Origin: Taudactylus pleione
Taxonomy: Eukaryota > Chordata > Amphibia > Anura > Myobatrachidae
DNA: 64,000 nt
Direction: 5' to 3'
Assembly: GCA_031769625.1 (NCBI GenBank)
Contig: JAUIMM010000213.1
Coordinates: 3,589,001 to 3,653,000 of the forward strand
The notes beneath the pieces are model-generated. The model ran no database searches and was not told where the DNA came from. It worked only from the letters and a program-made list of their open reading frames with translations. Below, one piece after another: positions 32,053 through 44,437 of this stretch. Within the stretch, counting starts at the first letter, position 1, and every line of letters begins with the position of its first letter. A program made the translations under genes and the position numbers.

Positions 32053-32310
32053 TCAGTAAAGCTGTGTGCACACTGACAGATATATTGGACGGTCAATTGT
32101 TCGGCCAATATATCGAATGCCTGTGTGTCCGACGTCATTCACAGACATATCGCGTCAGCTCTGCTGCACAGCCAATTGCAGATATATCTGTCCAGAGGCC
32201 ACGGGTCGGGGGGATGCGGGACACGCCCCCTGGCCAGTGGGACCGATGATGGCCTATTATTGTGTGAACGACCATCATTTGCAGATATATATATGCAGAT
32301 CACTATGTGA
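32053..32310. mobile_element. diverged copy of the 16091-16400 MITE
   Basis: The left end aaagctgtgtgcacactgac, the atattggacgg...ggccaatata pair and the GC-rich centre follow the same order as at 16091-16400. The right terminus is eroded. Confidence 0.6.
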
Positions 32311-32524
32311 AAAATGCCAAAGGAGGGAAATACTTTTTTTTATCCATTGTACTATTGTGAGTAAAATTGGATATTGATTGTGTAACTTGAAAAAGTCCAC
32401 AGATATTGACAAAACCAATTGCTACCCCCTGCTATTACACTATATCCATACCACAGCATCAATACTTGCTAAATATACCAGCCATGGATACAGAAGAATG
32501 GAGCTCCGACTTGCAAGAGAACTC

Positions 32525-33064
32525 AGGCCCTGATTCAGAGCCGGACGCTCTGACAGAGCGCTCGCTCTGAATCAGGGCCGGCCTTCTTGTTTTTTAGAGC
32601 GGCCTCCTGGCCACTTGCATAGCTGTGGGTGTCCACCCACAGCTATAGCGAGTGGCCAGGAAGATGGTCGCGATGGTCAAGACCATCAGGCTTGCGACGA
32701 GACCCTTGTGGTAGGGTCTCGTTGCCGCAAGCCCAAGAGAAATTTCGGCTCAAACAGCCGAAATCTCTCCCACTGACATCACTCGTGATGTCAGTGGGGC
32801 CGCCCCCAAACGGAGGCGTTCACATGGGAACGCCTCCGTTTGGGCAGCCACTCCCCTGTCCCGCCCACCAAAGGGGGCGTGCTGTCACTCAACATCGACA
32901 GCACGCCCCCTTTGGTACGAGACCCGGAGCGACGGTTTGCCCGTCGCTATCCAGGTCTCGCGCATGCGCACGACGGAACCGGCTCCGTTGTGCGCATGCG
33001 CACTGGGCCACCATCGACCCACTTGCGAGAGCATAGCGCTCGTGAGCGGGTCTGAATCAGGCCC
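32525..33064. mobile_element. 'gcctgattcag' family element, Harbinger-like
   Basis: Termini ggccctgattcagag and tctgaatcaggccc are flanked by TCA on both sides (3-bp duplication). The interior is GC-rich and holds several long inverted pairs (for example ccacccacagcta / tagctgtgggtgtcc near 32620-32650, and gggcgtgctgtc / gacagcacgcccc at 32874-32910). The open frames are compositional. Confidence 0.7.
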
Positions 33065-33393
33065 TCAGTGTGCCTCACAGCAAGCCTCCAGCACTCGGCA
33101 TAGAGTCTGGCAGAGTTTACACAACCCATGGCTACAGGTGTTACAGAGCTACGAGCTTACATCTCCCAGAGTGCCTTACAGTGTGATGCCAGTACTCAGC
33201 ACCAGGGAACCCCTGAACTAGTGTCCACAGATCATTGGCTGCAGCATACTCCATTAGGGGGTAATTCAGTGAATTCTCATCTAAGAATTGATGCAAAGAT
33301 ATAACGTAGTGAGAAAACCTTTAGCACAAAATATAATGCAGCCCAGGAGTTAAATATGCGGTACCCTACACAGCCGCAAATAAATAAAATAAG

Positions 33394-34122
33394 TAAAAAA
33401 ATGTTTTAAGTCCCCCGGCGCTATTATGGAGTACTCAGTATGGTATGTGATAAAAAAAAATATTTAATGGAGGTATATAAGAGGAAAGGTCACAAAATGA
33501 AGTAAGCAAAGATATATCACAAAATAAAAAACATACAATTGGCACATGCAGAATAAAGTGCATTTGCAGATGGACAAAACGTGCATAAATTGGGACAGCA
33601 AAACAAAGATGAACGTGGATGTGTCACGTTCAATTAGCACATGCAAGGTGGAAATAAAGTGCAAGTGCAAATAGACATGATATTCATAAATTATGGCAGC
33701 ATGGGTATATGAAAAAAGTCCAGAATACAATGAGGCATACAAATAAGCACCTATGAAGTGCAAAATGTGAGGAGAGTTCCTACCCAGAGTGTTGGAGCCA
33801 CAGGTGGATAAAATGCAAGGCACCTCCAGAGTACCCTGCATAGGCTCCAAAAGTTCTACTCCAATATGGTAGGTCTCTTCAGGATGGTTCAGGTATAGTC
33901 CTAATCATCCAACGCGTTTCGAGCTATGGAAAGCTGTTTTTCAAGGCTTACCTTAAGCACTTTATTCTGCATGTGCCAATTATATGTTTTGTATTTTGTG
34001 ATATATCTTTGCTTATTTTTAATTGTGTAACCTTTCCTCTTATATACCTCCATTAAATATTTTTTTTTATCATATACTATACTGAGTACTCCATAATAGT
34101 GCCGTGGGAGTTGAAAACATTT
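33394..34122. mobile_element. fold-back element with about 150-bp inverted arms and a hammerhead-like motif
   Basis: 33394-33567 and 33955-34122 are inverted copies: for example gagtactcagtatggtatg on the left and catactatactgagtactc on the right, and both arms carry aggtatataagaggaaaggt or its complement. The centre contains shorter direct duplications (cacatgcagaataaagtgca and relatives) and the motif at 33908-33947. Confidence 0.7.
33908..33947 (-). ncRNA. hammerhead-like motif, core degenerate
   Basis: On the minus strand: gcc, ttgaaaa (in the place of the CUGANGA box, G changed to A), stem II agct/agct around a ttccat loop, cgaaa, then cgcgttgg, which can form a two-base-pair stem III. 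The layout matches the motif at 7501-7541 but the first core box is altered, so cleavage is not expected. Confidence 0.35.
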
Positions 34123-34206
34123 TTTGACTTTTCATCTAAGTATGCAGGCTGGTGTCTGTGAACGTAGAATTTGAGGGATATTTAATACAGTACTGTATAT
34201 TAACAC

Positions 34207-34440
34207 TGCTAACTAAAGGCCCCCATACATCTGCACTGTATTGGGCCAATTCCCCGATCCCCAGACACCGAGATTGTCTGATTTGACAATCACAATCAAA
34301 ATATGATCACTATCAGCAAATTAAACAGTTTTACCATGAAGAATTTCACAATTCCCCGATGAATCGGCGAACATCGATCTCCACCGATCAACATTTTTGA
34401 CTGGCAGTTCCAGTCGGATCGGAGAATCAGTGTTTTACAT
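34207..34440. repeat. MITE half with ggcccccatacat terminus
   Basis: Left end aaaggcccccatacatctgc, then internal pairs of ccgatc/gatcgg words. No right terminus is recognised. Confidence 0.4.
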
Positions 34441-35285
34441 CACATACAAACTGGCTGTTTTTTTCATTATTGTATAAATATCATTTATGCTGCATTTGTT
34501 ATGGACATTCTAAAGTTTTGCTCACTATGAAATAAGTACATCAACTTGCTTGAGCATTGATATTATGATCTATTCCAATACTATTGGATATTTGTATTTA
34601 CAAATATTGGTATACTGACCTCAGCTTCAGAATACATATCATATGCAGTTGATGATACTACTATTAGTAATAGTGTATTTATATGTGGTGCTGGTTTATT
34701 ACTTTCATATGGTTAAATATGCTGGCCTTTATAGATTCTTCCTCCCAATAAGGTTATATGAGTGCAGTTAATATGTTTTTAATATAACTTATATGAGGTT
34801 GGCAATTAGTTGAGTTGAAAATATGAAAAGAGTGCACCAAATTCAGACTGATCTAATGTCCCTAGCATTCCCTAGATGGCAGCGTCAATGATAATGATGA
34901 CGGCTACTCAGGTAAATGGAGAAGTGCGGGTAGCGATGGCATAGATGCATACTACTCAGAATGAGGGCAGATAGTAGCATTAGTAATCTGTTCGCGGCAG
35001 GCATCTAGAATTACGGTCACATTATGTACGAGTCAGAATCATGCCCAGTGAAAGTAAATTGATTATTTGCTATGGTTTTGTTTCCATCTTTGAGCAACTT
35101 TGTAAAATAAACTTCATTGTCAATTAGAAAAAGAAATAGCAATAGTGCTTGCTTACAAGTAAAACACAAATGCATATCTTCTTCATGTAGTATCAATCAT
35201 ATGAAGTTTGGAACAATAACTACGAATGATATGACGATGTGTAAACTGCAAGGTTTTATCAAATTACAAAATTCACGAGTGACAA
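34441..35285. other. no recognisable feature
   Basis: AT-rich, unique-looking sequence. Confidence 0.4.
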
Positions 35286-35793
35286 GGGGCCTGATTCAGT
35301 TGCTAATACGTATGCAATCGGCCGATTGTTGCGTATTGTGTATGCATCGTATTACGTAAACTAGCTATTATGATCGGGACTACACAGACCCATCGCAGAG
35401 TGATGGACAGTAAGTGGTTTGTGGGTGGGGGGGTGGTATTTGGGGAAACACAGGTGTGCCAGTGCATTTGAGCGCCGTTGCTGGGCCGTGCATAAATTAT
35501 CCACTGCAATGCCCTACGCAGCCTGAGGTCTCATTGCGTGCAGGGAAATTAGCTATTTCTGAGTAAGGTCAGGGCTTGTGTAAGGGTGCATGAGGCTGCG
35601 ATGGTACTCGATTGTACCGATGGTTTCGCAGTCTTGCTAAACATTACGGATGTGTGTAAAGTACAGTAAGGTGGGCGTTCTTATGTAGTGCAGCGGCAGC
35701 ATTGTGATCACAATGGAGTAGCATACTATCGCAGTTGAACTGCATGCGTAATTGCTTTTGCATTCGCAGTTGCATTCCCTAGTGAATCAGGCC
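35286..35793. mobile_element. 'gcctgattcag' family element, 508 bp
   Basis: Termini ggggcctgattcag and tgaatcaggcccaa. The interior (caatcggccgattg near 35317-35330, tgcataaattatccactgca) is shared with the 37508-38053 element in the same orientation. Confidence 0.7.
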
Positions 35794-36724
35794 CAAAGAA
35801 CATAGCAGGTTACATATGTAAAGGATTTTTAAAAATTCAAGAAAAGAAACTCCGATTGTAACAGAATTAGACTAACGGTCATGTGTATAACATTTGCTGT
35901 ATGTGTAGTTGAATCATTAAATAAAATAATTAAACAGTATGCCCAAATGACACTGCAGACCAAATTGCTGACAGGTGATGCAATGCTTTACTTGCAGCAG
36001 TTCAGCCTTTAAATCTGGCTAGGAGTCTGCAATATAAAACTAATAAACACATGATTTGTGGGAGGGAGTGCAGATCGGATTAGTTATGCTTTAAACTGCA
36101 TTTTGTAGAGATAATTCAAAACTCAATGCATGATGTATGTCCTTATGGCATGCCCCCGTTTTCATCACCCTGGGGGTGTGCCCAGCACTCCCTGAGATGC
36201 TGGGATGCCCCCAGTTTCTGTCCGGCTGAAAACATGTGCGCAGTAACAGTGCTACCCCAACTTTTCCCCACCGCAGGACACTGCAGCCCGCAGGTTGGAT
36301 GGCGGGAAAGATGATGATTGTCCATGAAAGAGGATGTTATGAATTTGGCGGGAAAATCTGAACTGATTTGAACCTGCACATCTCTAGTAAAAAGGATTTA
36401 GAAGCAGCAATTTCACTTAACTATTTAACAAAAAAGACAGTATTATCTAAAGGACCAAACAAACCTAATATATCTGTATTGAAAATTGCTTTCTTACGTA
36501 TGCACTCCAGTATTTGTCCTAAATAATGGTTTGGATTTTGACATGATAGGTTACAGAAGACAGAGTAAAAACAAGGTATACTTTGGTGCAAATAAAATCT
36601 GCAGAAACAAGGACATTTTTAGAAGAGGTACATATAAAAGCAGTGCGAGGTAAAAAAACTAAAATGAATTATATAACCTGTTTCTGCTTAGAACTATTAA
36701 CTGGACACAGTTCAGGCTGCAGCT
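35794..36724. other. no recognisable gene; one short MITE end
   Basis: Mostly AT-rich. At about 36372-36392 the string tgcacatctctagt resembles the terminus of the 'agagatgagcgg' family, with no partner end found. Confidence 0.35.
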
Positions 36725-36995
36725 GTAGTTAAAATCCTGACGGTTGGTATGCTGCTGCTGAGAATGCTGGTGCCGGAATCCCGACACGAGCCAGAATCCC
36801 GCTGCCAGAATCTCTACCACTGAGATCCCGTTGGTAAGTAAGGGTTAGGCTGCGGGTGGGAGGGTTAGGTTTAGGCTGCAGGGAGTTAGGGTTAGCATAC
36901 TTACCGCTAGGTGTCGGCATTGTAAGTCAGTCGGGATGCCGGTGTCAGGATTCTGAACGCTGGGATCCCGAGCGCCAGCATCCCATACCCAACCC
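36725..36995. mobile_element. 'gggttgggtat' family MITE, left end eroded
   Basis: The right end catacccaacccg and internal aatcccgacacgagcc, agggttaggtttaggc and tcgggatgccggtgtc strings match the family. No target duplication is seen. Confidence 0.6.
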
Positions 36996-37507
36996 GTATC
37001 TTCGTACAGAACATCCATATTGCAAAGATATATATTGTAGAGATTATAGATTTCTACCCAATAACAACTCTATAATCTGTCTGGCACTTCAAACCATCCT
37101 AAATTCAGTGAAATAATTGTGCAGTAAATAATTATTCTTTTAGTTGTCATTCAATATTTTAAGGGTTGCATCATTATTTGACTTTTAGAATCTTTTTACA
37201 GAATATTAAAAGTTCAAACAAAAGCAAACCCCCCAAAAATTATACATTTAATCATAAATTCATAAAGTGAAAATGCAATGTTCAATTTCACCAGAAAAAT
37301 GGCAGTATGTTCGTCCCTTTAGCCCAAACAGCAATATACACATGCCACAAGCTATAGTCGAAGAGTAAACTGCTACTGAAATAGATCAAAAATCTCACAC
37401 AGAAAATGGGCTAATTCATAGTTGTGTTCAATTTTGTACTGATTTTATCATCAAAAACCATTTTAGTTTTAGTAAATGTCTATTTTCTTGCATGTTTGTA
37501 ATATAAG
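36996..37507. other. no recognisable feature
   Basis: AT-rich sequence without gene signal. Confidence 0.4.
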
Positions 37508-38053
37508 TCCTGATTCATTACCGATTGCAAATGCGTTTACGCACACACAATCGGCCGATTGTTTGTTCTGCGCATGCATATGCCTCGCAATGCGTGTGTG
37601 TGAACCAGCCACTGTGATCGGGATTGCAGACGCAGACCCATGACAGAGTGATTGACAGGAAGTGCCGTTTGTGGGATGTGACGGAGGAGTGGCAAAACGC
37701 AGGCGTGCCAGGGAGTTTGAATGCCGTTGTAGGGGCATGCATAAATTATCCATTGCAATGCCTTCCGCGGCCTGAGCACTCATAGCGTGCAATGAAGTTA
37801 GCAATTCCTGAGTAATGTCAGAGGTTGTGTAACTGTGCATGAGGCTGCGATGAAACTTGATTGTATCGATCGTTTCGCGTCTTGCTAAACATTACGGATG
37901 TGTGTAAGCTAAAGTGGGCATCCTTATGTTATGCTGCGATGGCACGGCGATTGCAATGGATTAGCATATGCAATGGATTAGCATACAATCGCAGTGAGAC
38001 TGCGTGCGTAATCACTGTTGCAATCGCAGGTGTGATCGGTAGTGAATCAGGCC
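37508..38053. mobile_element. 'gcctgattcag' family element, 546 bp
   Basis: Termini agtcctgattcatt and agtgaatcaggccc, flanked by ATA on both sides. The interior matches 35286-35793 in the same order, including the cggccgattg palindrome and the cattacggatgtgtgtaa string. Confidence 0.7.
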
Positions 38054-38230
38054 CATAGCTCATACAATTTTACAGAATGACATACACATAATTATTTAGG
38101 CAGTTTCCCTGCCCAATGGAGATTATGATGTCATATTTTTCTTTAGGTGAAACATATAGAGACAGTGTGAAGCTCACAGTAAACCAGAGATATTTGCTGC
38201 AGGGCATGCTAAGATGTGCAGTTCCACAGC

Positions 38231-38403
38231 AGCTAGAGATGAGCGGTTCGGTGGTACTCATTTATGTTTGGCTCTCAAAAACTGCATCATATTGGCTATC
38301 AGGCTCTTAGGTGTTTTAAATGGACAATGAAAAAAATCCCAACAAATCCAAACGTGCTAATTTGGCGAAAAAGAACAGTAAAAACCGTAGCGCTCATCTC
38401 TAA
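38231..38403. mobile_element. 'agagatgagcgg' MITE
   Basis: Inverted ends ctagagatgagcggttcggt and, reversed, ttagagatgagcgctacggt. Another member is visible at 63550-63720. Confidence 0.65.
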
Positions 38404-38564
38404 TAAGAACACTAATTAGAGGATGGATTAATGACTCACATAAACAATAATTTAAAGGTGACATGTTAGAAGAATTTTTTTTTCAAAATAATTATAATAT
38501 ACGTATGTGTGTATTAGTGTGTGAGCCTATAAATGACTCGAGACAGACCTTGTAGAATTATTAT

Positions 38565-38725
38565 ATAGATATATATGAAACAAGGAATACGGCACTCCAG
38601 GAGACAATGCTTTAACAAGAGTTTGTTTATTTAACATGTCACTGCTGCACGTTTCAGGCTGGCACAACTATTTGCCAGCACATTTTGTCAACAATTTCAC
38701 TTGCAATCTCTAGCACATGGTAGAA
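38565..38725. repeat. repeat with hammerhead-like motif
   Basis: It starts ggcactccaggagac, as the 7311-7960 repeat does. On the minus strand 38692-38646 forms a 6-bp stem (gctggc/gccagc) followed by ctgaaacgtgcag, in the position of stem II and the GAAA box. The CUGANGA box is not recognisable. Confidence 0.4.
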
Positions 38726-39019
38726 TGAGATCTAAAAGTAATAAAAGTTGTTATGGTTGTCTACCTGTGGTGTTCGACCCCTTCCTGTATAGCTAAGATG
38801 ACATAGTAAATACAGTACGTGTAGAAAATACCCACTTGTTATAGTGCTCCAGCAAAGGAGTAGCTGACAGGCTATTTAGAACAGATTTCTAGATAGGGTT
38901 TCCGTTGATGATTATCATTTTAAATTTTGAGTTTTACAGGCATATGATATAAATAGTGATACATAAACTGTGGGCCGTGATAATTATAAGAGATGACTAC
39001 AATACATTGAGGGCTGTCC

Positions 39020-39365
39020 AATATCAGTCCCTCCCCACTGTGAAACCCGGTGCGGGGACGGTTGCAGTGTGAGCGCCTTTGCTGCGCATTGGATAAGGGG
39101 ACGTGGCATCACGGGCAGGGGGTGTGGGCAGGGGGCATGGCCTCGCAGACCGAACCCCGTTTTAGTCACTGCAGGGGTCCTGGAGGTGCGGACTGCCCGG
39201 GGACCACTCTGTGTGCAGTGGCGGCTCCCTCACTGTGCCAGGAGCCGAGTGCTGCACGTAATGCTACAGTGCAGCGCCCGGCTCTTGTCACTGAGGAGTC
39301 AGCATTTAGGTGTCACCCCTCGGTGGGTCTGGCCCGCACCCGCCTTGTGACCCCAGTGCATATCA
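39020..39365. repeat. GC-rich island, probably an interspersed repeat
   Basis: A sharp GC-rich patch in AT-rich surroundings, with gaaacccggtgcgg at the left and cccgcacccgccttgtgacc at the right as a loose inverted pair. Open frames of up to 142 codons cross it, without recognisable domains. A CpG-island promoter is an alternative but no gene is seen next to it. Confidence 0.4.
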
Positions 39366-40379
39366 GTGATCATATGCAAATGATATTTATTGATGTTGGT
39401 CACAAACTAAGATACTTATTAACATATCTGGGAAGTCTGCAGCTCAAGAAATTCCCAGCTTTTCTCTTAATGGATTGACAAATCAGCCATGTAGCCCCAG
39501 GAATAAGTCTTTGTAAAATAAATGTAAACAGACAAAATTGTTTGTGTAAGGCAACAATGACTACAGGCAAAGATTTACTCATGAAAAAAATGTACATAAA
39601 ATAACTAACATTGGCAGCAGGAATGTGATCCTCCAGAGGACAGAAGGTTTCTATACTGGTGGAATTGGTGCCATTTACAGAAGTAGCTATAACGGGATCA
39701 GAAGTAGTTATAAAAGGATGCGGTCTGGATGTCTACAGTCACAATGTGGACAAGGACTTAGTAAACACCAGAAAGCTAATCATGTCAGGATCCAGGCTTC
39801 GGCTTTTTTACAGAGTCACTATCAACATAGTGACATTCTGAACCAAACCCGCTATAACCTTTAGCAAACAAAAAGCAATTAGCTTAGATTGAGTGTAGCT
39901 AGTAAATTAGCCACTAGTGTCTCATAACCATGGTTGGGCTAGAGGAGCTAAAAGCAGCAATGCTTGTAGATTAAAGTTCTGACTACATCTCCCTATCTCT
40001 GCACTGTGAACTTTCCCTTTAAAAGGAATTACTGATATAATTAAAAATATTTAGCTGGCTGTAGAGAACATCCAAAATGTCATATCAGCAAAGTAGTAGC
40101 AGTTTCCTCCGAACATTTTGATATTCATATATTTCATGTTGAAAATAATTTTATCTCATATTTTTTGAACTCTATTTGAGCCTCTATAGGACCAGCAAAT
40201 CTATAAAGCAGGTGAATGGAAGCCGTGTCCGACAAATCGGACGGGCACTGGATCATGTAATGTGTACTGACTGCATATGTCGGGTGGTCACATTTCTGGG
40301 TACACACATCGGTAAGTGTGTATCCAGCTGTGATTTGTGTTACTCACATTTTGGCCCCCTTTCACAAATAAAGCACGGC
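39366..40379. other. no recognisable feature
   Basis: AT-rich sequence with short open frames only. A possible eroded MITE (ggtacacacatcggtaagtg) lies near 40297-40330. Confidence 0.35.
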
Positions 40380-43037
40380 TAAAATTGTTTTACTTTCCCG
40401 TGCCATCATTAATACTGTACTACCAATATGACCTTCGGTAGCTACTCCCATTTCTAGAAACTGAATCATTTTATAAAGCAGGAAATTTAAAAAAAGGAAA
40501 AGGAATGGATCATAGAAAGCAACAGAAAAAAATGTAGTTACTAAGTAGTGCTTATCTATTCTTATTTTAAGGAAAGTTCTGCAAAATGTGTATTAAAATT
40601 AGATCTCTTAATGTAAAGAAAACAATTAGAAAAAAAAAACATTATGTTGATCCATTGCTTTGTTTTTGCAGCTGTCAGATAAAGAGTACACAAAAGCAAA
40701 TCTGCCCTTCTAATATACTCCACATCTTCACGAGTTCTCTTAGGCTAATGCGAAGCAGAGATACAGGAATGACATACAATGACTAAATTCCTGTTACAAA
40801 TGATTGTACTACAAAATGCCCTGACTATGACACAATACTTTGCCTCAAAAACACACACAAGTTTGTACACTGCCTTAACAACAGTTACTAAAAACATAAT
40901 AGGACTGAAACAACTACCTGTAAAAAGGAGCTGAAATACTGCTTGTTATGTCAAGCTTGATACTACAGAAAAGCATAGGGTATACAAGTCCAAACATTTG
41001 TCTTTAGTACAACACAAGTACCAAAAACAATGCTCACAGCTACTACATTAAAATATGGATTTCACTCACCGTCTTTTTCTAAAGACACAATAGAATTACA
41101 ACATAGGTAAACGTTATATGAGCTGGTGTGGGAATTTTGGCATAGAAAGTATCACAAGCCACTGCAACAAATTTCTACAATACAAATAACATCAAATACA
41201 CAAACTTTTCTTACTTTGCCACATCTTATGCATCAAGAAAGAAAATCATGTCTAACATCTCTTTGTTTGTGTAGTACAATAATGTTTTTCACATTTAAAG
41301 TATAAAATTGCCGACATGATAATCTCTCAACAGAGAGACAAAAATGTGTTGCAAGGTTTTTGAATGACCACCATATTCTAGATGACTACATTAAATGTCA
41401 TCACACTTTCAGTAAAAAGAATCCAAATTCTTTTTCAAACACCTACTGTGAAACATAACATGATCCCAAAAAAATGTTGCAATCCCTTAACGGGTCACTC
41501 TTTAGTGCACTAGTACGTGATTTAAATTCCACGTACAGCACGTTCAGCTGGAATGTACACATTAAGAAAGAGGCATATAGAGGTTCTGCTTGTTCCTGTC
41601 TTACAAACATGCCTCTTTCAAATAGTTTCTTACAAAAATAGAAGATATAGAAACAAGTTTCAATAAATAAATAGAATCTCAATACTCATAGTATGAAGGG
41701 AAAATAAGCACAATGTAGAGCAAAGTCACAAAAACAAAATATTTAAGATAAAAACTTAAAATTCTAAATTTTTCCCTCATTCTACAGGCATTTATGTCTG
41801 AATTGCAAATTGAATACAATGTGCAACAACCATATAGCTTTTTATATACACATTTCAAATTTTAGCAAAAATACAATGACATTTATATTTAGAAAATAAA
41901 TATATACCAAATATTGACAAATATTTATCATATTTCAGAGTGTTTACATGTGATGTATAAAAAAAAAATAATTTTTGTTTAGGTCAGGGAAACCTTTGGT
42001 GGGCAAGACCCAGCTTCTGTCTTTATATCAGCTTTGTAACACGTTGCTCAGTCTTTCATTAAATGTACTTAATTACTTTCCTGTTTTCAATTTATGTATT
42101 GTACTTAAAAAATAGAATGCATAGGAAAATAAATAATTATGCAACTTTGTTACAAATTAGGTATGCAAATAGAGGATCATGACGGCTCATGTTCTGGGTC
42201 CCAAGCCAAAAGTTAAGAGCCACTACATAAGGCTAAAAGCCAAATGAAAATGAAACTGGGTAGTCTATACAAGTTGGATAAAGCAAAGCTTGGGTCATGT
42301 ATTTGTACAATACTATAAACTCATGACTGGACTGTATCTGCATACATTGTAAAAGTAAACTTCTATAGGTTACACACAAAGCTTTTCCTATTTAAAATAG
42401 AGTTCTGATTTATAAGGCCATGTGCTAAAATAATTTTATATCCATATATAACTCATGGATGATAAAAGCAACATGGTCCATACTTTTTGTAAATTAAATA
42501 AATGTTAAATAAGTTGCATTTAAAACACAGCAATAAACTATATAAAAATACATTTAGAACTTAGTGCAATATCCAAAAAACATAAGATTGCTTCAGACTA
42601 AGTGCAATAAATAAAATATAGGTCTTAGTCTAAGCACATTATGGTCATCTATTGTTTCATGACTTTAAAATACTTGACATTTTAAAAACAATTTTTAAAA
42701 TATTAGAAAATATGTTAGCTATCATTAAGCTGTTTAATAGCTCTCCCTGTCTTAAGTGCATATTCACTTACATTTAACTAGCAATGGATCTATAAGTTAA
42801 GCAGAATTTGGTCCACAACTATTTTTTTCTGTGTATGGAATGTTACATTTAGCTTATTAATGTTAGCTTGTCAGTCTGTACAGTACTTGTGTCCATAGTG
42901 TAGGGAGGGAGGGGGGAGCATGACATATGTCTACTGGAAGGGAGGCTTCATTTTATGTAACTGTTACAAATGTTAGGGTTGTGCCATGCAGTTTTTGTCC
43001 TCAGCTTCCAAAGTGCTCACGCCTAATTTTAATATAT
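40380..43037. other. repeat-poor AT-rich flank downstream of the jun-family gene
   Basis: No MITE terminus, LINE fragment or other repeat is recognisable over about 2.7 kb, in contrast to the rest of the window. The sequence is AT-rich, with many taaat/attta words. It could be long alternative 3' UTR of the minus-strand jun gene or conserved regulatory DNA. No protein is seen. Confidence 0.45.
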
Positions 43038-44437
43038 TTTATTGCAGCAGGAAAAGTCCAGCACTTTCATAATGTCACATTTTATCATGTATTTATTTGT
43101 ATTGGAGCGGTTTTGTACTAAGTGCTATGGACACTGTTGTCATTTTAAAACCAATTGCATGATTAAAATGCTTACATAAGATCTCCATTTTAGCCATACA
43201 AATGATTTGAAAGTGAAGCAATCACACACTGAGCTAATTTGCAGTGAAAAGCGCTTGTATGAAACAACACTTAGGGGTATATTTACTAAAGTACGGGTTT
43301 TTAGATTTGGAGTTGCTCATAGCAACCAATCATATTCTACGTATCATTTATCTAGCACCATCTAGAAGATAATAGCTAGAATCTGATTGCTTGGGAATGT
43401 CTCAGTTTACATGTCACTTGGGGCTATATTTACCAAAGTGAGGGTTTATAGAAGTGGAGGTGTTGCCCATAGTAAATATAACCCTTGGTATCTGCCTCAA
43501 ATTCTGTACAAAAAGAAACAGCAACATGTTTTGGAGAGAGTTGGGGGATAGAGGGTTGTGGCATAAAATATTTTTTCCCATTGTGAAGACATTAAAATAA
43601 AATTCACAAAATATCACTTATACAGTGTAATGTATACATTAAAACCTGATAAATGTGTTTAATTCACTCTGAAGAATTAACACATTATGTCCCTTTCTAG
43701 AAAATGCTATGTTATAAGCTGTCTTTCAACCAAACCAGAACGTTTTGGCAATGGACATTAAAAATACATTTTGCATAAACTATATTTCTATTTACATTCC
43801 AGTTACAAATGCACTGAATATTGTTCCTCAACAACTCAATGTAATGGCCCTTTGATATCCATGTTAACAGGCATTTTTATCCCTTTTACTGTTGTATACA
43901 ATACAAAATTTGCTCTGTTTGTGGAGCAACACATCCAAACAAGTCCAGCAAGTTAAATAAAGGCTGAGTGGAGGGTGGGGTTGTAGAAACTCATTCTTAG
44001 GAACTCAATGTCACTCTATGGTCTTGAAAAATAATTATAATCCTTTCAGATTATTTTACTGCTTATAGCAAACAGTATTGCATGGTTCCCTCTCGCACCG
44101 TGCAATGCTATGGGATAAATAAAGCTCCTTTACCACACTGCAAAATTGATGAAATCACATCATCAATCTTTGAACTTGCAGACCATACAGTGATTGGCCA
44201 ACAGACTTGTTTGCAGGCACATATGCATTTCCTATGTGCAATTCTCCCACTGCATATCTTTTCCTTACATTTGCCCCAATACGGCTTGCCTAGGAAAAAA
44301 AGGAACAAATAGGAAGGGAAGTCAGCCAAATGAAAGAAATGCTGCAACCCACGTTCCCAAGGCTTGTTCTGCTGTCTCTTACTGTAGAAGTCACTACCTT
44401 TGTTATAACAATATAGATTAGACCTTTTATAGCCCTT
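43038..44437 (-). other. candidate 3' UTR of the jun-family gene
   Basis: On the minus strand the first aataaa signals after the stop codon are at 43097-43092 and 43043-43038, about 1.35-1.4 kb downstream. That length is in the range known for jun genes. The region is mostly unique, except for a MITE at 43273-43486. Without transcript data the actual end is unknown. Confidence 0.45.
43273..43486. mobile_element. MITE with aggggtatatttacta termini
   Basis: Ends aggggtatatttacta and, reversed, agggttatatttacta. Arms contain the catagcaaccaatca-type string. It lies within the candidate jun 3' UTR. Confidence 0.65.

Noticed and set aside
32629..33221. Several overlapping 60-135-codon frames
   Set aside because: GC-rich MITE interior with few stops in any frame; no conserved protein.
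33908..33947. Active self-cleaving ribozyme
   Set aside because: The first core box has a G-to-A change at a position needed for catalysis, so only a relic is claimed.
39020..39365. CpG-island promoter of a hidden gene
   Set aside because: The patch has loose inverted ends and repeat-like strings, and no exon or ORF with a domain follows it.
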